DNA from: Moorena sp. SIOASIH
GTDB taxonomy: Bacteria; Cyanobacteriota; Cyanobacteriia; Cyanobacteriales; Coleofasciculaceae
Direction of reading: 5' to 3'
Length of the DNA: 64,000 nucleotides
NCBI RefSeq assembly: GCF_010671925.1
Contig: NZ_JAAHIH010000004.1
Location: 1-64,000, forward strand
The notes below the pieces were generated by a model. The model saw only the letters and a program-made list of their open reading frames with translations, was not told the DNA's origin and searched no databases. Both the position numbers and the translations under genes were made by a program. The first letter of the stretch is position 1; each line of letters starts with the position of its first letter. Shown in pieces: positions 7,656 to 16,300 of the stretch.

Positions 7656-8695
7656 CCAATTGCTGCTTTCAACAATACATCTGCTCCAAATCGCACAGCA
7701 TCGGTACAAGGTAGGCCAGTATCTGTTTGTACCTGTTCAATTGCCGACCGGGCAGCTTGATCATCCAAGTGGCCAGTATTAAGTGCGATCGCAATCACCT
7801 TCACCTGACCAAATGCCCCACCAGCACTAGCAACGGTCTCGTAAAGCTCAATCACTTTGGGTAATGGGGGAATCGGCACATGGTCATGATTACGAACAGA
7901 CTTCTGTCCGGCTCGATGCACCAATAGTAATCCCGTGGGCTGAGTTCCTCGAATTAGCGGTAGGGTAGCTGTGGAACCAGGATGCAACAGGGAACCCTGC
8001 CCTTCTACGATCAATAAGTCGTGGTCATTACCATAGCGCAGTACCATTTGTTCCACAGCACCAGCCGCAAAGTCTACCCGAATCCCATCCAAGGGAATGC
8101 CATCCCCAGAAATCATAATTCCAGCTTGACCAGTGGCTAGGAACTTCGATGGTATGCCCTGACGTTGGGCGCACAAATATAACTCCAGAGCTGCTGACAT
8201 TTTGCCCACAGCCATATCTGTACCCACTGTCAAGATGCGCCGACAAGGTAGCGATCGCGCTTGAGCACTTGCTATTCCTAATCCCTTCGGTTCCCGACGA
8301 ATATCCCAAATTACCTGATCGTCTTGGAGTAATTGCTGTAACTCTGGGTCAGATGCCATGGGAGTATGCAAACCATTGATAACCGATAACCCTGCCCCTA
8401 CCCCTACTTTCACCTCCTGCGACCAAGGCTCTGGTAATGCTCCCCCAGATGGCGCAATACCAATGGCTAGGATATCCGGTTGATAAGCTAGGGCAGCGGA
8501 CACGGAATCTACAATCGGGACATTAACCTTAATTCCAGTTAATTGAGACAAAGACTTCCCAGCACACTGCTGGTCAATCACCACCACAATCTCAGTTGGG
8601 CAATACCGTAACAGAGTCAGTCCGGTTTTGCCTTTTGAACTAAGAATCCCTTCATGGAGTAGAATCGCAATACGCCGATTAGTGGTTAAATTCAC
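7595..8695 (-). CDS. dgcN: D-glutamate N-acetyltransferase DgcN (DUF1611)
   Basis: A 366-residue DUF1611 protein. Visible features are the P-loop-like VGTDMAVGKMSAAL near residue 175 and conserved GQGSLLHPGS and RHxG-type segments. DgcN with DgcA forms a described pathway in marine bacteria: DgcN acetylates D-glutamate and DgcA racemises the product to N-acetyl-L-glutamate, which feeds arginine synthesis. The gene overlaps dgcA by 17 bases on the same strand, so the two are co-transcribed and probably translationally coupled. The last 20 or so residues (GKRESGVGNRESAIGNRESG) are not family sequence; they are the translation of the heptamer repeat at 7600-7655, which must have replaced or extended the original stop. 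Acetyl-donor and substrate are inferred from the family. Confidence 0.85.
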   Translation of the reverse strand: MNLTTNRRIAILLHEGILSSKGKTGLTLLRYCPTEIVVVIDQQCAGKSLSQLTGIKVNVPIVDSVSAALAYQPDILAIGIAPSGGALPEPWSQEVKVGVGAGLSVINGLHTPMASDPELQQLLQDDQVIWDIRREPKGLGIASAQARSLPCRRILTVGTDMAVGKMSAALELYLCAQRQGIPSKFLATGQAGIMISGDGIPLDGIRVDFAAGAVEQMVLRYGNDHDLLIVEGQGSLLHPGSTATLPLIRGTQPTGLLLVHRAGQKSVRNHDHVPIPPLPKVIELYETVASAGGAFGQVKVIAIALNTGHLDDQAARSAIEQVQTDTGLPCTDAVRFGADVLLKAAIGKRESGVGNRESAIGNRESG

Positions 8696-9794
8696 GGCGT
8701 TTCACCCCCAGTCCTGGTAAATTATTCGGTATCAAATGCCCATTTTGTAGGGTTGCCCCTGTGAAGGGGTCATCTACTAGGTTTAAGTGGCTGTCTAAAT
8801 CGATATAATCTGCCAGTGGTGAGAGATGAGAAGCTGCTGTATTCGCCAGAGTACTGTCAGAATAGCAACCAAACATGACCTGCAATCCACAAGCTCTTGC
8901 CGTATGCACCATCCGTATTGCCTCAGTTAAACCACCGGATTTCATTAGTTTGATGTTAATACCATGGACACAGTTTGCCAACGGCGGAATATCTTGGCTA
9001 GTCTTGCAACTTTCATCCACAAAAATTGGTAAAGGGGATTGCTTATACAACTGGGGTAAATCAACCTCTTTTCCAGGAGCGAGGGGTTGTTCCACATGCC
9101 TCACTCCCTGACTCGCCAGCCAGTTACACATCTCTACCCCTTCCTCCAAACTCCAACCCCCATTGGCATCTACACTCAACTCGGCTTCTGGTGCCTCATC
9201 TCGGATAGCCAGAATCATCTGTTGATCTGCAGCAATCCCCTTAGGTGAACCTAATTTAATTTTCAGTACATGAGCACCAGTAATGGGAATCCATTCCTGC
9301 ACCCGTTGCCTCGCCTTTTCTGGGTCACTAATGCCTACCGTAGCCGAAATTGGCACAATTCGGCGGCGGTTCAATCCCCACAGCCGCCAGAGGGGCAATC
9401 CCACCCGCTTCCCTAGCCAGTCATGTATTGCCAAATCAATGGACGCCCAAGCCGCTGATGGCATTTGTACCTCCTGCAACACCCGTTCAATTTGTTGGTG
9501 TTCCCAAGGACTAAATGCCTCCAGCATCGGGATAACCACCTCTAGGGCTTCTAGCATAATCTCAGTGGTTTGCTTATGGGGGGTGGGGGGCAGGAAACTC
9601 TCTGTGCCTAGATCTGACGAGCTACTGCTGAGGCTAGTTGCCTTTCCTAGGGAAAACGGAGACCCTTCGCCCCACGCTTCAATACCCTCCTGTTCGATCC
9701 TGACCCAGACATTGGTAGTTTCAGAGGTGGTGCCACGACTGATGGTTAAAGGGAACCGCTTATGTACCGTGAAGGTTTCAACGCCAATACGCAT
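8679..9794 (-). CDS. dgcA: N-acetyl-D-glutamate racemase / dipeptide epimerase-like DgcA
   Basis: A 371-residue enolase-superfamily enzyme of the muconate lactonizing subgroup. Key residues are visible in order: the KIK catalytic lysine motif (HVLKIKLGSP), VDANGGW (metal Asp), RHVEQPL (metal Glu), FVDESC (metal Asp) and INIKLMKSGG (second catalytic Lys). These fit the L-Ala-D/L-Glu epimerase type, and the coupling to dgcN favours N-acetyl-glutamate as substrate. A low-complexity insertion of Ser and Leu near residues 48-66 is not typical. The upstream region is the large minisatellite, so the promoter must lie in or beyond it. Confidence 0.8.
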   Translation of the reverse strand: MRIGVETFTVHKRFPLTISRGTTSETTNVWVRIEQEGIEAWGEGSPFSLGKATSLSSSSSDLGTESFLPPTPHKQTTEIMLEALEVVIPMLEAFSPWEHQQIERVLQEVQMPSAAWASIDLAIHDWLGKRVGLPLWRLWGLNRRRIVPISATVGISDPEKARQRVQEWIPITGAHVLKIKLGSPKGIAADQQMILAIRDEAPEAELSVDANGGWSLEEGVEMCNWLASQGVRHVEQPLAPGKEVDLPQLYKQSPLPIFVDESCKTSQDIPPLANCVHGINIKLMKSGGLTEAIRMVHTARACGLQVMFGCYSDSTLANTAASHLSPLADYIDLDSHLNLVDDPFTGATLQNGHLIPNNLPGLGVKRREFNH

Positions 9795-9819
9795 TGTTTA
9801 TTTAGTATATGGTTATTTA

Positions 9820-10270
9820 GTTTAAGGTTGAAGGTGGTTTGGTTGAAGGTTGAAGGTTAGTTGGTTGAAGGTTGAAGGTTAGTTGGTTGAAGGTTGAAGG
9901 TTAGTTGGTTGAAGGTTGAAGGTTAGTTGGTTGAAGGTTGAAGGTTAGTTGGTTGAAGGTTGAAGGTTAGTTGGTTGAAGGTTGAAGGTTAGTTGGTTGA
10001 AGGTTGAAGGTTAGTTGGTTGAAGGTTGAAGGTTAGTTGGTTGAAGGTTGAAGGTTAGTTGGTTGAAGGTTGAAGGTTAGTTGGTTGAAGGTTGAAGGTT
10101 AGTTGGTTGAAGGTTGAAGGTTAGTTGGTTTAAGGTTTGAAAGTTATTTGGTTGAAGGTTGAAGGTTATTTAGTTTAAGGTTGAAGGTTAGTTGGTTGAA
10201 GGTTGAAGGTTATTTAGTTTAAGGTTGAAGGTTAGTTGGTTGAAGGTTGAAGGTTAGTTGGTTGAACGCG
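9820..10270. repeat. 22-bp minisatellite built on GGTTGAA
   Basis: About 20 tandem copies of a 22-base unit (TTAGTTGGTTGAAGGTTGAA plus GG), themselves made of GGTTGAA heptamers. The first dozen are nearly perfect; later copies degenerate to TTTAAGG variants. The array lies directly upstream of dgcA. There is no gene in 9795-10891: after the array come two copies of a GCGATCGC-containing palindrome (10266-10300 and 10335-10360), then repeats that read as its complement. Confidence 0.95.
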
Positions 10271-10429
10271 ATCGCGTGGCCTTTGGCCAAGGTTATTTGA
10301 TTGTTCGCCTGAGGCGTCCCTTGTCGGGTAGGTTGAACGCGATCGCGTGGCCGAAAGGCAAAGGTTATACTCTATTAGGACGATGGTGAGGAAGAGGTTT
10401 GCCAGATAATCTGCCCCCTATAAGGTGTA

Positions 10430-10870
10430 ACCTCTAACCTACCTACAACCTTTAACCCAACCTGTAACCTACCACCTGTAACCTACCACCTGTAACCTAC
10501 CACCTGTAACCTACCACCTGTAACCCAACCTGTAATGTCAAATCCGGTTGAATAACCATACTTCCTGGTGAGCAGAGCAGGGGGATAAAGATTTTGTCTA
10601 GATATCGTAAGTGTGGGCAATTATCCGGATTTGATATAACCTACCACCTGTAACCTTGGCCTTTCGGCCATGCTACGCGAACAATCTGTAACCTTGGCCT
10701 TTCGGCCACGCGATCGCGTTCAACCTGTGACCTACCACCTTCAACCTGTAACCTGTAACCTACCACCTTCAACCTTCAACCTTCAACTTTCAACATTTAA
10801 CCTTAAACCTTAAACCTCTAAATCAACCGGTAACCTTAAACCTTTATCCTTCATACTTTAACTTATAGTT
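10430..10870. repeat. (CACCTGTAACCTAC)n repeats and CAACCTT-type repeats
   Basis: A 14-base unit repeats about five times at 10480-10534 and returns after a small inserted element (10535-10637). CCTTGGCCTTTCGGCCA palindromes occur at about 10653 and 10691. Degenerate CAACCTT and TTAAACC repeats continue to the Nudix gene. No gene is seen. Confidence 0.85.
10535..10637. mobile_element. Small MITE with TATCAAATCCGG-type ends
   Basis: About 100 bases bounded by near-perfect inverted ends (ATGTCAAATCCGG and CCGGATTTGATAT). It interrupts the 14-base repeat array, whose unit resumes on the other side. The ends resemble the 3' flank of an IS630 transposase remnant at 59908-59925, so it may be a non-autonomous IS630 derivative. 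Confidence 0.6.
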
Positions 10871-10891
10871 TTGTGATTATTCAGTAATTCA

Positions 10892-11440
10892 ATGATTTCA
10901 ATAAAGCCATGGAAAACCCTTAAATCAAGGTTGGTTTTTGACAATAAATGGTGTCGAGTCAGGCAAGATGAAGTGGAATTACCCAGTGGTGAAGTTGTTG
11001 ATGACTACTTCATCAATGTTAGACCAGATATTGTGCTGATCCTGGCAATTACTTGCGATCGCAAGGTTGTTTTTGTCCGTCAATATCGCCATGGAGTGGG
11101 AAAAATTTTATTGGAACTTCCTGGGGGTGGTTTCAACTCAAAGGTCGAAGATAGTATGAAGGCAGGTGCTAGGGAATTAGAAGAAGAGACGGGTTATGTC
11201 TCTGACCAGATGTTTTCCCTAGCTACCTTATATGATAATCCGGTAAAAGATACTAATAAAATTCATTTCATCATGGCGGAGCAAGCTCAACCATCGGGTA
11301 TCCAAAATCTAGATATTACAGAAGATGTGGAAATTGTTTTGGTACCTATAGACGAAGTTATGAAAAAAATTGAACAAGGAGAAATTTGTGTTTCCGGAAC
11401 AATTGCTGCTTTGTTTTTAGGCTTGAATTTTTTGTCCTAA
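10892..11440 (+). CDS. Nudix hydrolase, ADP-ribose pyrophosphatase-like
   Basis: A 182-residue protein. The Nudix box is complete: G-x5-E-x7-RELEEETG, within GGGFNSKVEDSMKAGARELE starting near residue 76. The preceding strand VVFVRQYRHGVGKILLELPGG is typical of the ADP-ribose/NDP-sugar hydrolase branch. These enzymes cleave nucleoside diphosphates linked to another group using Mg2+ held by the box glutamates. The start ATG at 10892 follows a weak AT-rich leader. The substrate cannot be decided from sequence. Confidence 0.85.
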   Translation: MISIKPWKTLKSRLVFDNKWCRVRQDEVELPSGEVVDDYFINVRPDIVLILAITCDRKVVFVRQYRHGVGKILLELPGGGFNSKVEDSMKAGARELEEETGYVSDQMFSLATLYDNPVKDTNKIHFIMAEQAQPSGIQNLDITEDVEIVLVPIDEVMKKIEQGEICVSGTIAALFLGLNFLS

Positions 11441-11454
11441 ATATGTAACCATTA

Positions 11455-11580
11455 AGCTGACAGCTGTCAGCTGTCAGCTGTCAGCTTAAAATATAGCAAT
11501 CCGTGTAGGAATTGTGATAATTTTTGTTATAGCGCTGCACTTAGGGAATTGGGAATCGGGAATCGGGAATCGGGAAGAGT
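11455..11580. repeat. (AGCTGTC)n and (GGGAATC)n short repeats
   Basis: Four AGCTGTC units at 11457-11487 form a self-complementary run right after the Nudix stop. GGGAATC units follow at 11549-11575, and then three GGAATGGG(C/T)AT(G/C)TTG units near 11597-11650. The 325-base gap to the tnpB element holds no gene. Confidence 0.8.
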
Positions 11581-11765
11581 AGTTTGACCCGGTGGCTGGA
11601 ATGGGCATGTTGGTGGAATGGGTATGTTGGTGGAATGGGCATCTTGCCCGTTTCATGTCCCAACCCTTACTCCCTTGGGTGCAGCGCTATGGAATAACTA
11701 ATCACCCAAATCCCTAAGAGTCTTCAGAGTCTTGTTCCATCGGCTTTCGTGACATACTCCCACAC

Positions 11766-13052
11766 TCACCTTTTCAGGTTGAGTGTGGGCTTCTTTCCAA
11801 CTCCAGCCAACGCTATCGGCTTTCGCCGACGCGGGGCGCGAACGGATACTCGGAAAGCTTTACTCCTGACGGGATGCCCCACCGCCAAATTTAATATATT
11901 AATCGCCGCGTTCACATCCCTATCTGCTGTATATCCACAATGGGGACAAGAATGAATACGGTCTTTTAATTTTTTTGGTACTTTTTTGCCACAATTAGAA
12001 CAGTTCTGACTGGTATTTCTGGGATTCACTGCTTTCGTTAACAACCCAGCATTTAAGGCCGTAGGCCACGCTACGCGAACGGCTTTGGTTGCAAGGATAG
12101 ACAGAAATTGACCCCATCCAGCATCAAGAACTGATTTAGCCATTTTTGTTTTAACCAGACCTTTAATGTTTAACTTCTCATGAGCTATCAGATCATGGTC
12201 ATCAAGTAAGCTTTTTGCAGTTTTAAAATGGAAATCTTTTCTGGCGTCAGATACCTTCTTGTGAGCTTTCCCCAACTTAACAACAGCCCTCTTTCTGTTG
12301 TTACTCCCCTTTTTAGACCTACTAACAGCTTTTTGGATTTTCTTTAATCGTTTTTGAGCTTTTCGATAGTACTGAGGGATTGGTACCTCAGTACTATCGG
12401 ATTTTATCAAGAACGACTTGAGACCCATGTCTATCCCGATAGGATTAGAAACGCTGTCTGCTGGGATGATGTTTGGGACAGAATCGTCTTGAATAGATAG
12501 CGTAATATAGTAACCATCGGCTTTTCGGGTTATAGTGGCTGTTTTTATTTTGAAGCCTTCAGGAATTGGCCGATGGTAAACCATTTTAACTTTTCCAAAT
12601 TTAGGAAGAGTTAAAATGTTGCCATTTATAGAGTTCTTAGAAAGGGCAGGAAAAGTAAAAGATTTGTATCTATTTTTGCTTTTGAACCTCGGCCTGCCAC
12701 TCTTTTTACCATTGCTATCACCCTTTAGAAAGCGCTTAAAGGCTAGGTCTACCCGTTTAACGCAATCTTGCAAAACTTGAGACTGAACTGCCCCGTACCA
12801 GGGTCTGTTTTTCTTCAGCTGAGGCAGAGTTTTCTTTTGAGAAAAGTAATCAGGATTATCCCTTAACTTTGGTAGATGACACACCAAAGGGCAAGAATTA
12901 ACAGAACAACGATTTTGCTCATACCAGTTAAACCTGTCAGCAAGCAAGTAGTTATATTGATGACGTAACAAATCAAGCCATTTTTCTACTTCCGCTTCCT
13001 GTGCTTTTGTCAACCTTAGTCGATACTGGTAAGCTAATCTCATTGTTGCCAT
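11766..13052 (-). CDS. tnpB: IS605-type TnpB
   Basis: A 428-residue TnpB with an N-terminal helix-turn-helix-like region, a RuvC fold (GIDMGLKSF; AHEKLNIKGL; DRDVNAA) and a zinc ribbon (CSNCG ... CPHCG) before the last motif. All three acidic catalytic residues appear present. TnpB is an RNA-guided DNA endonuclease that helps the element persist. Two stretches are not family sequence: about nine residues (VRVAWPTAL) in the region before the zinc ribbon, coded by a palindrome at about 12056-12081, and an Arg-rich part of the tail (RVSVRAPRRRKP) coded by a similar palindrome near 11818-11850. Both insertions keep the frame. Confidence 0.85.
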   Translation of the reverse strand: MATMRLAYQYRLRLTKAQEAEVEKWLDLLRHQYNYLLADRFNWYEQNRCSVNSCPLVCHLPKLRDNPDYFSQKKTLPQLKKNRPWYGAVQSQVLQDCVKRVDLAFKRFLKGDSNGKKSGRPRFKSKNRYKSFTFPALSKNSINGNILTLPKFGKVKMVYHRPIPEGFKIKTATITRKADGYYITLSIQDDSVPNIIPADSVSNPIGIDMGLKSFLIKSDSTEVPIPQYYRKAQKRLKKIQKAVSRSKKGSNNRKRAVVKLGKAHKKVSDARKDFHFKTAKSLLDDHDLIAHEKLNIKGLVKTKMAKSVLDAGWGQFLSILATKAVRVAWPTALNAGLLTKAVNPRNTSQNCSNCGKKVPKKLKDRIHSCPHCGYTADRDVNAAINILNLAVGHPVRSKAFRVSVRAPRRRKPIALAGVGKKPTLNLKR

Positions 13053-13111
13053 ATCCTGTTTTTCGACCTATTATTAGGATAACATGCGTTGCAACAAGTG
13101 TCAAGTCAAAA

Positions 13112-13285
13112 ATGAAAGATCAAAGATTTGTAATCAGGATGACTAGCTTTGAAAAACGGCAATTAAAACAGGAGGCCGATCGCAGAGGAATGACTCCATC
13201 CGAATTGCTCAGAAGCTTGATAGCTCGTTTCCCCATCCCGGAAGACCCTGTGCAAAATTCATCCCACACTCATGCTGCGCATTGA
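13112..13285 (+). CDS. Small ribbon-helix-helix protein associated with the IS605-type element
   Basis: A 57-residue protein, start chosen at ATG 13112 because the preceding residues in this frame do not resemble the family. It begins with a basic beta strand (RFVIRMTSFEKRQLKQEA) followed by a helix-turn-helix (RRGMTPSELLRSLIARF), the pattern of RHH DNA-binding proteins such as MobC or antitoxins. It diverges from tnpB, with start codons about 60 bases apart, and its end overlaps the left-end hairpin. A role as a regulator of tnpB or in element DNA binding is inferred. Confidence 0.55.
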   Translation: MKDQRFVIRMTSFEKRQLKQEADRRGMTPSELLRSLIARFPIPEDPVQNSSHTHAAH

Positions 13286-13303
13286 GGTGTGGGGCTTCTT
13301 TTG

Positions 13304-16300
13304 CTAGACAGCTAAATCAAAAATAATAATAAATTTCGCATCGGGCATCAGTCGTTTCAGTGCCCGCAAGTGACCTTCGGCATCCGACCGCTTGCGGAAC
13401 CGAGCCACAATCACTCGTTGCATCTTGGGCAATAGGCGGACTATCACCCACGGATGAAGGCGTTCAGAAGTTACGGTCGATGTCCCCTATTACGGGGAGC
13501 AATTAAACTAAGTCAGTGAGTCACCCCACTGACTCGTCTTCAAAACCGTACGTGACACTTTCGCATCATACGGCTCCTCATCATAGGAACCATTGTCGCT
13601 GGTACCTCTAAAACGGGTTTTCATCTAACTCTAAGGCGTTGACTTTTTTCCCGTGTTTGGCATCGTGGCAGGTTAGGTGTAGTAATTCCAGATTTTCATC
13701 GAAGTTATTTCCACCCAGTGCGCGTGGTAGTATGTGATGCATTTCCATTGAATCCCCAGGTCTGAAGGTAAGACCACAATGAGCGCATTTCCCTTTTTGC
13801 TTTCTCAAAAGCCTTCCCGATTGAGCTGGCATTTCAGGATGTTCTCTCATTCTGGTGCTCCAATAGATTAGGTCTCCATCGTAGGGACTTCTGGTATCTT
13901 GGATTTTTTTATGCCTTATTATTTCAGTTTTGGCATGTTTTGGGAGGTAATTATCCTCATCTGCCATGAATATCCAATTATCCTCTCCGATGGTTCCCCA
14001 ATATTTCTTGTTTACCCAGGTTTTGGTTTTCTTTGGGTGTCTTCTATATCCCCATCTTTGGAGTTTGTTCCAGAGCATGTAACCTAAATCTTGGAAGGTT
14101 TCTTTGCTACAGACTCCTCTGTAGTAGTTGCACCATCCGCGTATAATAGGTTTGAGGTGTTTGATTAAAGCCTCTTGAGGAGCGGCTTTATGTCTGTCGA
14201 TGACTTTTGAAAGCCGCTCGAAATGTTCTAGAATTGCATCCTTAGATGGTTTGATGATGGTTTTAAAGCCTTGTTTAGAGTGGTTTTTACCTACTTTGTA
14301 CTGACGGATATTAAATCCAAGGAATTCAAATCCGTTAAAGGTATAGGTCATTTGGGTTTTGCTAGGCTTTAATTCCAGACCCATGTCATGTAGCCAATTA
14401 TTGATGACTTCAAGGCATTCTTCTACCACTTTTTGGTCTTGGTGTAGGATGACAAAATCGTCGGCATATCTGATTAGAGCTAGTCCCTTTTTATAGTGGG
14501 TTTTCTTGCCTTTTACAGAATTTGCGTAATCCCATATGGCCTGTTCCATTCCGTGGAGGGCTATATTCGCTAAAAGTGGAGAGATAACTCCACCCTGAGG
14601 GGTGCCCTCATCTGTAGGTGAGAATGTCCCACTATCCATCACACCGGCTTTTAGCCAGGACTTTATTAAGCGTCTCATGGATGGATAGGTATTCAGTTTA
14701 GTTAGAAGTGCATTGTGATTGATTTTATCGAAGCATTTGGCTATGTCAGCATCAAGTACCCATTTAGGCTTTTGTTTGATGCTATTGAATATTGCTTCGA
14801 TGGCATCATGACATGAACGTCCTGGTCTGAACCCATAGGAGTTGGGTTCAAATTTTGCTTCCCATTCAGGTTCTAATGCCTGTTTGGCAAGTGCCTGGAG
14901 AGCGCGGTCATACATGGTTGGGATACCCAATGGTCGCTTTTCCTTCCGTCCAGGTTTAGGAATCCATACCCTTCTGGTTGGTTGGGCTTTCTTAGAAACT
15001 TTTAGGTTGGAGACTAAAGTAAGCCGTTGTTTTGGTGTTAATGATTTGACCCCATCTACTCCAGCAGTCTTCTTCCCTTTGTTCTCCTGGGTTACCCGTC
15101 TGACCGCAATCATCTTGGCCGACCAGGACTTTATCAGAGTCTTTTGCAACTTTCTTACCACGCGGACATCACCACGGTTCGAGGCTTGATATATTCGTTT
15201 TTGCAACTTAAAGACAGTCTTTTCTAGCTTCCGCCAGTTGACTTTCTTCCATTCCGACTGTGGGGCGAACCCCCGAGTTTTAGACATTTTCATTGCTACT
15301 TACAACTAGATCTTTTCCTATAACGTGAGTCCGTCAGCATATCCTGGGCATTACCCTAGGCTTTGGCAAATGAGCTCAATCTTGCCCTCATATGACATGC
15401 GGCTAACTACCTACTCAGTAATCGACCTTACTGAGAGTACATATGAGAGTTATTTCGTTCCTGATAACCATTCTTTGAACTTTTAGGGTGGTACTTTTCA
15501 CCGGGAACTGTTTGGGAAATCCATTACAAAGGGGAGGAACTTTGTAATCCTAATTCCGTTGAGTTTTTCTCCGTAGCGTGTCAAACCTTTTTTCGCTACA
15601 TTTCTGTGACGATGATTCAAACGTACCTTTCTCTCGTACCCATGAGTTCTTTGCCTATTGTTGACACCGGTCAGGTTAAGGGTGTTCCAATATTCGACCC
15701 TTGCATTAACCCATAGGTTTGTTAGTTCCTATGAATCAGGGTAGGGCTGTCACTCGGATTTCATGAGGGATGGTTTTTCACCACCATGGTTATCAAGTTG
15801 TCAGGGTTCATTGAACCAAGCAGCTAATCCCCCAAAACCCTTGTAGGGTAAAGGTTTCTAGCTAACGAATCGCACCCTCCGATTCAGAACCGTGCGTGAA
15901 GCTTTCGCCTCACACGGCTCCTAGGTATCCTCTCCCTTCGGAGTGCAAAGAGTGTATCTGTTGGTGGCAGCTTTGATGAACTGCTAAAAGGTTGTTCTTA
16001 GACCAATTGTCGTGGTTTCCATCAATGTGATGAAGATGTACATCTTCGTCTTCGAGGAACCTCAACCCACAGAATCCACAGGAATGGTTTTGCCTTTTCA
16101 ATGCGTCGGAAGTATTATCGGAGTATAGGCGTGAATTCCTTTGACTCCAATATACTAAGTCACCGTCATAGGGTGACTTAGTACCCTTCACACTCACGTG
16201 TTGGTTTTGTTTGTATCCTACCTTTGGAAAACCCTTTTTACATAGTTCATTAGCTCTATACCGACTTACTTTCTTTTCCTTTCGGAACTTTCGGTGGGCA

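Larger units (their letters stand above)
11755..13300 (-). mobile_element. TnpB-only IS200/IS605-family element (IS1341-like)
   Basis: It contains tnpB on the minus strand and a divergent small RHH gene, but no Y1 transposase tnpA. Both ends carry hairpins built on CCCACACTCA: 11759-11789 (next to the tnpB 3' end, where the guide RNA and right end are expected) and 13262-13295. Such elements need a TnpA supplied from elsewhere to move. The left-end hairpin sits directly beside the 3' end of the twintron-bearing small gene. Confidence 0.75.

Noticed and set aside
9820..10270. CRISPR array or plasmid iteron origin at the 22-base repeats
   Set aside because: There are no unique spacers, the units are head to tail and degenerate, and no replication initiator gene is nearby.
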